Notes under the pieces: generated by a model
The model's input: only the letters and a program-made list of their open reading frames with translations
Databases searched by the model: none
Told to the model about the DNA's origin: nothing
In this document: positions 5,646-12,190 of the stretch, in pieces
How positions within the stretch are numbered: position 1 is the stretch's first letter
Layout: every line of letters begins with the position of its first letter
Assembly: GCA_030740295.1 (NCBI GenBank)
Contig: JASLXP010000290.1
Span: forward strand, 1-12,190
Direction: 5' to 3'
Length of the DNA stretch: 12,190 nt
Origin: Planctomycetota bacterium
GTDB lineage: Bacteria; Planctomycetota; PUPC01; JACPCR01
Program-made: the position numbers and the translations under genes

Positions 5646-8210
5646 TCACTCCACATCCGGTAAAAGTGCCGCGTAGATTTCGGCGGTCATGGCCTGGTTG
5701 CGGACGACGACTTCGTTGTGCGGGGGACAGTAGCGGATGTCGAAATGGGTGTAGTAGGTCGGCCAGAGCTTTCTGTCGGGGAAGGCGTTGTTCCACCATC
5801 CGCCGAGTTTGCGCGGGTACATAGGGCCTTCGCTCTGGATGCCCTGCATGACGCGACCAAGGTAGGTGTGCCACCCCCAGAGATGGAGCGGGCCGTGGAT
5901 GTAACGCTGGCCGAGCCCGGTGGTGTAGCTCAGGTTCTTGGGATTGCAGCCGAGACCGAGGTCGCAGCCGAGCACCAGCCACTGGAGATACTTGTCGTCT
6001 TTGGTCAGGTGGTAGCTCACCGCAATGGGCAACGACCTGACCGGATAAGCGCCGCCGCCCCAGCCGATGGGCGCCTCCGGATGCCGGACGGTCGGGTAGG
6101 CGTGCGTGCTGGCCATCTTGATCCAGTAATCGGAGAGTGATGTGATTTTCTGTTTCGACTTCTGCTTTTGCGCGGCGTCTGCGTTGGGATGGTCGTTGAG
6201 CGCGTAGGTGATGTCCGCGTTCCAGTCGCCGGAATTGCCGGAGAAATTACTCGGCGCGCTCTTGAAAGCGTCCGTGTAACGCTGTTCGCCGGTGGTACGT
6301 GCGAGTTCGGCGGCGGCCCAGGAGTAGGTCCAGTTGTCTCTCTTGCCGCGTTTCTTGATTCCCCAGTCGTAGGCGCGCACGGAGTTCTTCAGAAACTCGT
6401 CCGCTTTCGCATCCTTGCCGTGCTTCTTCCAGAGCCGTGCAGCCTGCGCGGCGCACGCCGACCAGATGAAGGTCGTGACAGAGTTCTTGGGCAGCGTGAA
6501 CATCCGCAGAGAGTCGCGCTCCGGTGTCCCGCAAAAACCTGGATCGCCAGGCGTCTCGACGTTGTTGTGGACGCCGCCGTCTTCGTCCTGCAGTTCTTCA
6601 AAAAGCCTGAGAGCCCAGTAGGCTTCGTCGAGGATGTCGGGCAGGCCGTTCTTATTTTCGGGGATGTGGAGCTGGCCGTCGTAGAACTTCTTCGGATTCA
6701 TCTCGTAAGCGCGCATCAGGCTCTCGGCGACGATGTAGTGCGCACGGGGCATGTAATCACCGGCGTCGTGGTGTCCGCCGATCATGATTTTGGGCTTCTT
6801 GGTCTTGTCGAGGTGTTTCCAGCCGTCACGGTGCGAATGGATGGTGGTGTACTCGACGACCTGATCCGCATGGCACGCTATCCGACGGAATTGCGAATGC
6901 GGCGGCCCAATTTCCTGTCCGCATCGCTGAAAGAACAGCCCCGCCATCGTGACGTGGAACGCTTCGAGGTAAGCGTCGGCCGAGATGGCGAACTCGAAGC
7001 TGCGGCCATTGCCAGGTACGGCGACGAAGTAATTGCCCGGCGTCTTGAGCGCTGAGAAATCGAGGAGGTAGAGGTCTTCGCCGCCGAGCCCTTCTTTGTA
7101 GATGCCTTCGTCTTTCGCCGTGGCCTTCTTGCGGAGGGTAGGCTTGCCGGTGAAGGCGGTTTTGCCGGACTTCGCATCGATGACCTTGAAAGAACTGGCG
7201 CTCGAATAATCGATGACTCCACCGCTGCCCGTCCACGCACCTATGTATCCCCACTTGGCGGGCGATTCGGGCAGGTAGCCGCACTGATTGACTTTAATGT
7301 GCGGGTTGAACGATTTGAGATCGCTGTAGGTGTAGGGGAGCTTTCGGCGACCGGAGGTCATCGTTTCGGGCAGTGACACCTCGAAGGTCTTGCCTTCGGC
7401 GAGGGGGTCGGCGAGTTCGAGATAGATTTCGTGTTTCCATGCGCCTACCCGAAAGGGCCAGCCGGAGCCTGGGACGAGATGCTCTTTCTGCGAAATGCGG
7501 CCGACCTTGAGTGGCGCTTTGCCGTCGACTTTGTAGTCGGACGGGCTGTCGCTGGGCTTAGTGCTGGTGCCGAGTGTGAGCTTGAGATGCCGGCTCGAAG
7601 CCACCTCGACCGCGCGCAGTCCCATGACTGCTTTGATCTGATCATCGGTGGGATTCGCCACCGCGTCCGGCCGGCCATACACAAGTTTGCCGGCATTGAC
7701 GCCGCTAGTGATGGGATGTCCATCGAAGGATTTTCGGTACTGGTGATGATTCTGTCCGCCCGGCCCGCCACCCGTGCCGCGAATGAAGTAGGTCTTACCT
7801 TCCTGCATGGGCGACGGAAGCGTGAGCGTCACTTCGTGGATGCGCACCAGCCTGGCGGCCGGGCCGACGCCTTTGATGATGTCGTTCTTGCTGACCAGCT
7901 TCGCGCCTGCCGCCTTGATGAATTTCTTGAATGGGTAGGCTGGATCGTCCGGCGAAAAAATCTCGTAGGCGTGCCCGTTGCGGGCCGCGCCACCATTGAA
8001 TACCGCTCCGAAAGTCAGCTTCACATGCGTGGCATTGATGGCCTCCATCCTTCTGCAGCCCAGCACGCGCCGAATGGTGACGTTGTGCATCGGATCATCC
8101 AATGGTGTGGCCAGAATTTTTCGTTCGGTGTCGTAGGGGGACGGGCGGGCGGTTGGCTCAGCTTGAATGGTGGCGAGGAAGATTGTGAGTATGAGTAGCT
8201 TGGGATTCAT
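5646..8210 (-). CDS. Secreted family 9 glycoside hydrolase with duplicated N-terminal beta modules
   Basis: An 854-residue exported enzyme, probably an endo-beta-1,4-glucanase or related beta-glycanase. A Sec signal peptide (1-17, ending TIQA) leads into two similar beta-rich modules (about 41-144 and 191-281) that I cannot name. A CelD-type Ig-like domain follows (about 303-411), opening IKVNQCGYLPESPAKWGYIG, and then the GH9 (alpha/alpha)6 barrel (about 415-854). Catalytic features are HDAGDY (481-486), where D482 and D485 match the paired aspartates that hold and activate water, and NEVVVRNQA (832-840), where E833 matches the acid glutamate. GCNPKNLSYTTGLG (754-767) is the usual substrate-cleft segment, but the PHHR motif that normally follows is replaced by IHGPLHLWG (771-779), so specificity may differ from classical cellulases. 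The gene starts 39 bp after the TPR gene on the same strand and is probably co-transcribed with it. The start is fixed by the signal peptide; only a weak ribosome-binding site is visible. Confidence 0.9.
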   Translation of the reverse strand: MNPKLLILTIFLATIQAEPTARPSPYDTERKILATPLDDPMHNVTIRRVLGCRRMEAINATHVKLTFGAVFNGGAARNGHAYEIFSPDDPAYPFKKFIKAAGAKLVSKNDIIKGVGPAARLVRIHEVTLTLPSPMQEGKTYFIRGTGGGPGGQNHHQYRKSFDGHPITSGVNAGKLVYGRPDAVANPTDDQIKAVMGLRAVEVASSRHLKLTLGTSTKPSDSPSDYKVDGKAPLKVGRISQKEHLVPGSGWPFRVGAWKHEIYLELADPLAEGKTFEVSLPETMTSGRRKLPYTYSDLKSFNPHIKVNQCGYLPESPAKWGYIGAWTGSGGVIDYSSASSFKVIDAKSGKTAFTGKPTLRKKATAKDEGIYKEGLGGEDLYLLDFSALKTPGNYFVAVPGNGRSFEFAISADAYLEAFHVTMAGLFFQRCGQEIGPPHSQFRRIACHADQVVEYTTIHSHRDGWKHLDKTKKPKIMIGGHHDAGDYMPRAHYIVAESLMRAYEMNPKKFYDGQLHIPENKNGLPDILDEAYWALRLFEELQDEDGGVHNNVETPGDPGFCGTPERDSLRMFTLPKNSVTTFIWSACAAQAARLWKKHGKDAKADEFLKNSVRAYDWGIKKRGKRDNWTYSWAAAELARTTGEQRYTDAFKSAPSNFSGNSGDWNADITYALNDHPNADAAQKQKSKQKITSLSDYWIKMASTHAYPTVRHPEAPIGWGGGAYPVRSLPIAVSYHLTKDDKYLQWLVLGCDLGLGCNPKNLSYTTGLGQRYIHGPLHLWGWHTYLGRVMQGIQSEGPMYPRKLGGWWNNAFPDRKLWPTYYTHFDIRYCPPHNEVVVRNQAMTAEIYAALLPDVE

Positions 8211-8249
8211 GGGTGTTTTCTTGACTCGACTCGCTTCGCTCGTCGGGTG

Positions 8250-10319
8250 TTACTTCTTGGATTCGGGGAAAAGTCTAACGCTGAATTCGTGGCGTTTGGT
8301 CAGTCTTGCTACGTTGTTGAAGCTCTTGATCCATTCGCGTTTCTGCTGATCGTAGTCGCGCTTTATTTTGGGGTGGAGTTTGACTTTGCCGGTGTCGAAA
8401 TCTTTCCAAACCTGATTGGCGCCCGCGAGGTGCAGGACGGGGCCGCGGCAGGCGGCGAGGTAGCCGGCGAAGGCGTAGATGAATTCGTAGCGCTGACCGC
8501 AGGCGGGAATGAGGTCGGCGTACCAGTCCGTCAGTTCGGAGGAATCTGCGAGCGCTTCGTTGAGGCGGCCGAGAGCTCTGAGTGTCGCAGGTCTCTTCTT
8601 GGCAGGCTCGCGCGGGTCTGTGCTCATCTGCTGGAGCAGCTTGCGCGCCTGGCGGATTCTCTGGGCCTCGCTGGCTTTCAATCCTGACGGAGACGCGGAT
8701 GTCTTGGGCAGCAGGTTGGTAAAAGGATCACTCGGATCGTCTGCCGTGCCCGCCTTTCCATCGGGGCCGGCCGGGCCGTGTAGGACGAAGGCCATCTGTT
8801 TTTCGCTCCCGGCGAAAGTATTACGAATCGAACGCAGTCCAACAATCACCAGACGGCGTCCGGCGTAGGGCATCCCGGAAAGCGTTGTCCGGCGAAACGC
8901 TTCGGCCAGACAAGGGAGCGCCTCGCGGGGTTGGCCGGAATAGGTGTAGCTGGAGGCGCGGTAGGTGGAGCCAGTGGCTCGGTCGCCCGCGGTTTGCCGT
9001 GCTTTGGCGAAGGCTGCTCTGCGCTTCGCGTACTGCGGTCGTGGGTAGAGCCGGTCGAGCACGTCCCTGAGGTCGTCGGCCGTGCCGGGCTTCTTGTCTT
9101 CGCCGTCAGGGCCGTGAAGCATGTAACGAACGAAGGCATTGGCATTCGTTGGCTCGTTTTTATCGATGGCGCGCATGCTGTTGGCGATAAGGCTGGCTGG
9201 GCCGTTGACGATGTGGTATTCGGCCGCGTCCATGGCGATGCGGGCGGCAAGGATGGCTTCACGATGCTGGCCGAGCTTGGCGTGCGCCTGCGCGATGAGA
9301 TACTGCAGGTTCCACCAGTCTTTGGTGATTTCGGGGTAGGCCACAAAGACCCGTTCAGCGGATTCGATGGCTTCTTTGTATTCTGCTTCGGCGAAGTGAC
9401 TGTCGGCGATGCGTTTGGCGAGTTCCTGGGATAGAGCGCGATCGTCGCCGATCTTTTCCTGGACGGCGCAGTAGGCCCGCAGATCGTCGTGGCGCTTGAG
9501 CGTGGCGAGCAGGTGGGCGTAGTGCCGGCGCATCTTCTGCTGGTTTCCTTTGCTGTGGTGCTGCAGGTGGTTGGGCTCGATGAGGCGCTTGACGATTTCG
9601 GTCTGCTTTGTGTATTGGCGAAGCCGCCCAGCCGCATCGCTCGCCCACCAGAGCGCCTGGGCCGCGAATCTGGCATCAGGCTTGAGCGCGAGCGTGGCCT
9701 CAGCGAAGGCGAGGGCCTGTTTGAACTGGTTGCGGCGCACGAGCTGATAATTCAGGTCGTTGCGGAGCTTGAAGTAGCCCTCGGTGTCCTTGGGGGCAAG
9801 TTGCCGATATCGCTCGACGTCTCTGGCGCACGAGATGTACTTGCGCGTGGCGAGGTGTGTATCGAGGATGCTGCGGATGGCTTTGGCTTTGGCTTCGCCA
9901 TTCTGCGGAAAGGCACGGATCATGGCTTCGGCGACTTTGATGCTGTCTCGGTATTTGCGGAGTGCGCGGAGAGTCCCGGCGTGGAGTTCGTAGGCGCGGA
10001 TTTTGGTGGCAGGTGTTTCTTTATCGGACGCGATGATTTTCCTGCAGAGCTTGATGTAGTCGGCGCGCTGCTTTGAATTGCCCCACTGGATGAGGTAGGA
10101 GCCGCGTTGGAGATCATGCGCGGCTGGGGATTGGGCGAAGCTGGTAGCAGTAAAACAGAGTGCGGCGAGGAGGAGTTGGAGTAACGGCTTTAGCCGGGTC
10201 TGAGGGGGCGACGACTTTGGATAGGCCTGAAGAAAGGGCCCGCCTGAAGGCGTTACTCCAACGAAGAGCCCGCCTAAAGACGTTACTCCAACTAAAGGGG
10301 CACGTGCGTCTTTCCTCAT
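8250..10319 (-). CDS. Secreted TPR-like helical-repeat protein with repeated GxxGTADD motif
   Basis: A 689-residue, mostly helical protein. A signal-peptide-like segment appears only at 44-62 (KPLLQLLLAALCFTATSFA, cut before QS), preceded by a 40-residue Gly/Pro/Val-rich extension encoded by palindromic DNA repeats. The body (about 70-370) has paired helices with TPR-like features such as ELAKRIADSHFAEAEYKEAIES (299-320, broken here only for description), implying a protein-interaction scaffold outside the cytoplasm. The second half has two related modules: SMRAI (381-385) leading to LHGPDG and PGTADD (401-416), and GLRSI (494-498) leading to LHGPAGPDG and AGTADD (513-528), about 112 residues apart. 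The Asp/Gly loops resemble calcium-binding loops, which is inference. The ATG at 10319 overlaps the upstream stop (ATGA). No ATG, GTG or TTG lies in frame before the signal peptide, so this start is the only ordinary choice. Function is unknown. Confidence 0.82.
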   Translation of the reverse strand: MRKDARAPLVGVTSLGGLFVGVTPSGGPFLQAYPKSSPPQTRLKPLLQLLLAALCFTATSFAQSPAAHDLQRGSYLIQWGNSKQRADYIKLCRKIIASDKETPATKIRAYELHAGTLRALRKYRDSIKVAEAMIRAFPQNGEAKAKAIRSILDTHLATRKYISCARDVERYRQLAPKDTEGYFKLRNDLNYQLVRRNQFKQALAFAEATLALKPDARFAAQALWWASDAAGRLRQYTKQTEIVKRLIEPNHLQHHSKGNQQKMRRHYAHLLATLKRHDDLRAYCAVQEKIGDDRALSQELAKRIADSHFAEAEYKEAIESAERVFVAYPEITKDWWNLQYLIAQAHAKLGQHREAILAARIAMDAAEYHIVNGPASLIANSMRAIDKNEPTNANAFVRYMLHGPDGEDKKPGTADDLRDVLDRLYPRPQYAKRRAAFAKARQTAGDRATGSTYRASSYTYSGQPREALPCLAEAFRRTTLSGMPYAGRRLVIVGLRSIRNTFAGSEKQMAFVLHGPAGPDGKAGTADDPSDPFTNLLPKTSASPSGLKASEAQRIRQARKLLQQMSTDPREPAKKRPATLRALGRLNEALADSSELTDWYADLIPACGQRYEFIYAFAGYLAACRGPVLHLAGANQVWKDFDTGKVKLHPKIKRDYDQQKREWIKSFNNVARLTKRHEFSVRLFPESKK
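10175..10198 (+). repeat. Palindromic repeat, copy A (inverted relative to B and C)
   Basis: This copy starts GTTGGAGTAACG and continues with a small hairpin, CGGC-TTTA-GCCG (10185-10196). Its first 12 bases are the exact reverse complement of the ends of copies B and C. Over 24 bases it pairs with copy B at 21 positions, leaving a 40-nt loop. It lies inside the TPR gene and encodes the RLKPLLQ part of that protein's signal-peptide-like segment. Confidence 0.8.
10238..10262 (-). repeat. Palindromic repeat, copy B
   Basis: Read on the minus strand, this copy is GTTGGAGTAACG followed by CCTTCAGGCGGGC. It contains the hairpin CGCC-TGAA-GGCG. It matches copy C at 23 of 25 bases with a 30-bp period and is the inverted partner of copy A. 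In the TPR frame it encodes VGVTPSGGP. Confidence 0.85.
10268..10292 (-). repeat. Palindromic repeat, copy C
   Basis: A tandem neighbour of copy B, 30 bp away. On the minus strand it reads GTTGGAGTAACG then TCTTTAGGCGGGC. It differs from copy B at two bases, one of which breaks the inner hairpin. In the TPR frame it encodes VGVTSLGGL. It lies 27 bp inside the TPR start codon. Confidence 0.85.
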
Positions 10320-12190
10320 TTCCGCACCCCCAATTCATCTTTCGTCCGATGGAATCGGATTCGGGTGAGATCGTAGCTGGCGGGGCCTTCTCCGGAGAGG
10401 ATGAAATAGCCGAACATTTCCGGGCGAAAACCTTTGGTGCCGTCGAGAAGTTTCGAGAGAGGGACGACGATTCGCTGCCACTCAGATGTGATGCGGCCCC
10501 CCTTCGTGTATCCGCTGGCGATTAGCGGGATCGGTTTGGCGACGATGGATTCGGCGTAGAGGGGATCGTCGCGGAAGTGCAGCATGAGCTCCTGCTTCGT
10601 TTCTTTGTCTGAACGTATCCAGAACGAGACTGCGTACGATCCGCTGATGTCGTAGTTGCGATTCTTGTCGCGGGCGTGCCATTCCCACTTGCCATTGCTG
10701 ATGGTGAGGCGGGTGCAGGGCACGGCGGGGCCGGAAGCTTTGAGCGGCAGGTCGGTGCGCACGCAGGCGACGTCGCCGTGCGATTCCAATTTGTGCAGTT
10801 CCCACCCGCTGTAAAAGGTAAAGCTTTCCACCTGGCGCAAGATGCGGATCAGCGCGACCGATCCGCTCAGCGCACCATCATCGGCGTGCGCGGTGACGGT
10901 CAGGCCCAACGTTCCGGAGCCGGTCTGCCGCCAGTCGTCCCGGTCGTGGCGGGGCGAACGGGGATCGAGATCGAAGGTAGCGCCGAAGATTCCATCGCCC
11001 GCTTTGCCGTCTGCGTGCTGGCCGTCGTCAAGCATGGGTGTCTGGGCGGAGAGACCGAGGCGGCTGAGATCGACGGTGACCTTCAGGGGCGGTTTGGAGC
11101 CCTCGACGCGGGCGGTGACAGCGAACGCCGTCTGCACCGCCGCGTTCTGCATGAGGCGATGCTGCACCAATAAGTCATCGATGTGATCGCCGACGCGTTT
11201 CGATGAACCGAGTCTCGACACCACCGTATCCAGCATCGCTCTGGACTCGTTGAACTGTTCGAGCCGAAATTTAAAGAAAGGCGGAGCCACCGAAAGCTCC
11301 GTGATGCGATGGACGCCTTCCTGCCGGGGGCCGCGATAGAGCACACGATTGGCGACCGCGAAGAAGACGGTGCCGTTAGCGTTGGCCCGGACGTGCGCGC
11401 CGGAGCGGGCGAACGTTCGCAGGTGCATGCCTTTGTTCTGCGTCGTATGAGTCTTGAACCGGTCTGTAGAGACAATGAGTCCGAGCTTTGTCGGTTCGTA
11501 GGCGTAAGCGATTTCCTGGTCTTCGGTGATGCCGCGGGTCGCGCCCACCGAGACAAATGGTGCAGACGCTTCAGGCCCGACGGCATGAGGCTGATCCTTG
11601 AACACCGTGTAAAGACGACCTCTGTCCGTGGAGAAGAAGGCGAACGGCGCCGCCAGAGACGGCAGGCCGTGGCCGGTTATCTGCACGTCACGCAGCAGTT
11701 GATACCAATAGTCGGAGACGGCCGTTCCATAATAGATGCATCGGAAGTCAGGCTCTTTGACGGGCGCAGCGACCACAAACACGCCATTGCCGAACTGAAT
11801 ACTGAAGACGTGGTAGTCGGCGGCTGTCACCTGCCAGGTCTCTCCGCCGTCGGAACTCCTCGAAATGCCGGTGCCCGCTTCGCCATGGACAGCCAGGACG
11901 GTGCGAAATTCACGATCGGAAGGATCGAGAAAGACGCCAGCCACTTCGTCCGTCGCCAGACCGCTCTCTTTGGTGCCGACCTGCTCGAACGTCTTGCCGT
12001 TATCGATAGTGCGCCAGACGCCGTCGTCTTCGGTGGCGAGATAAACGTGATCGGTTTCGTAGGGCGAGAAGGCGATGCCGGTCACGGAATCGATGTCGGC
12101 ACGCATTGGTTTCCAGGATACGCCGCTGTCTTCACTCAGCTTCAGGCCGTCCGAGGTAGCGAGGACGATCCGGCCGGGCAGCAGCGGGTG
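10316..12190 (-). CDS. Asp-box (BNR) beta-propeller protein, N-terminus beyond the right edge
   Basis: The frame is open from the right edge to the TGA at 10318-10316, giving 624 visible residues. An internal ATG at 12106 is not the start, because the 28 codons before it carry a clean Asp-box (SEDSGVSW). Counting from the edge, Asp-boxes appear at 19-26, 61-68 (TIDNGKTF) and 112-119 (SSDGGETW), with weaker relatives near 187-194 and 240-247. These mark a sialidase/sortilin/Ycf48-type beta-propeller. A helical stretch (about 310-355) leads to an Ig-like module with a DDGQHADGKAGDGIFGA loop (388-404), as in choice-of-anchor/bacterial Ig-like domains. The C-terminus (about 456-615) looks like a beta-sandwich of the galactose- or carbohydrate-binding kind, with SWELHKLES-like opening GWELHKLES and ending DLTRIRFHR. 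It is probably exported, though no signal peptide is in view. Asp-boxes alone do not imply sialidase activity. It overlaps the TPR gene by 4 bp and heads the visible operon. Confidence 0.8.
   Translation of the reverse strand, partial: HPLLPGRIVLATSDGLKLSEDSGVSWKPMRADIDSVTGIAFSPYETDHVYLATEDDGVWRTIDNGKTFEQVGTKESGLATDEVAGVFLDPSDREFRTVLAVHGEAGTGISRSSDGGETWQVTAADYHVFSIQFGNGVFVVAAPVKEPDFRCIYYGTAVSDYWYQLLRDVQITGHGLPSLAAPFAFFSTDRGRLYTVFKDQPHAVGPEASAPFVSVGATRGITEDQEIAYAYEPTKLGLIVSTDRFKTHTTQNKGMHLRTFARSGAHVRANANGTVFFAVANRVLYRGPRQEGVHRITELSVAPPFFKFRLEQFNESRAMLDTVVSRLGSSKRVGDHIDDLLVQHRLMQNAAVQTAFAVTARVEGSKPPLKVTVDLSRLGLSAQTPMLDDGQHADGKAGDGIFGATFDLDPRSPRHDRDDWRQTGSGTLGLTVTAHADDGALSGSVALIRILRQVESFTFYSGWELHKLESHGDVACVRTDLPLKASGPAVPCTRLTISNGKWEWHARDKNRNYDISGSYAVSFWIRSDKETKQELMLHFRDDPLYAESIVAKPIPLIASGYTKGGRITSEWQRIVVPLSKLLDGTKGFRPEMFGYFILSGEGPASYDLTRIRFHRTKDELGVRK

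Noticed and set aside
6168..7055. Long plus-strand open frame (295 codons) opposite the GH9 gene
   Set aside because: It is antisense to the GH9 catalytic domain, whose motifs are unmistakable. The translation is Val/Arg-rich with no recognisable domain, as expected from the reverse of a GC-rich gene.
7431..8198. Plus-strand open frame (255 codons) opposite the N-terminal half of the GH9 gene
   Set aside because: It is a shadow of the GH9 beta modules and signal peptide. No ribosome-binding site or family motif was seen.
8224..8246. Imperfect dyad between the TPR and GH9 genes (CGAC..GC-TTC-GC..GTCG) as a terminator
   Set aside because: The stem is broken by a 2x2 mismatch and is not followed by a T-tract on the minus strand. 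The short 39-bp spacing favours co-transcription.
10316..12106. Taking ATG 12106 as the start of the propeller gene
   Set aside because: The frame continues without a stop to the window edge, and those 28 codons include a full Asp-box, so the true start lies outside the window.

Overview
The window reads as a stretch of a Planctomycetes- or Verrucomicrobia-type chromosome. The clearest marker is the adjacent pair of a PSCyt1/DUF1549/DUF1553 cytochrome-like protein and a Tat-exported DUF1501 protein, a combination that is very common in those phyla and rare elsewhere. Nearly every product on the minus strand appears to be exported. I cannot decide the phylum from the sequence alone.

Layout: at the left edge (1-135, minus) lies the signal-peptide end of an otherwise unseen secreted protein. 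It is divergent from trpF (231-851, plus), the only housekeeping gene here, which encodes phosphoribosylanthranilate isomerase of tryptophan synthesis. The 95-bp gap between them holds a small perfect dyad. trpF ends 3 bp from the end of the convergent DUF1501 gene, with no room for a separate terminator.

Everything from 855 to the right edge is on the minus strand. Read in the direction of transcription, it begins with an Asp-box (BNR) beta-propeller protein that runs off the right edge. A TPR-like secreted protein follows, overlapping it by ATGA. A family 9 glycoside hydrolase comes next after 39 bp. After a 141-bp gap come the PSCyt1/DUF1549/DUF1553 protein and, 3 bp later, the DUF1501 protein. 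The first three look like one transcription unit and the last two like a second unit or its continuation.

The genes together suggest an extracytoplasmic glycan-processing locus: GH9 as a beta-glucanase-type enzyme, with propeller and helical-repeat proteins as binding or scaffold partners and a c-type-cytochrome-like pair of unknown chemistry. The shared role is inference. The least expected structures are a small palindromic repeat present three times inside the 5' end of the TPR gene (two tandem copies, one inverted), duplicated modules within the GH9 and TPR proteins, and a repeated Asp/Gly-rich GxxGTADD motif. No tRNA, rRNA, CRISPR array, transposase or phage gene was seen.
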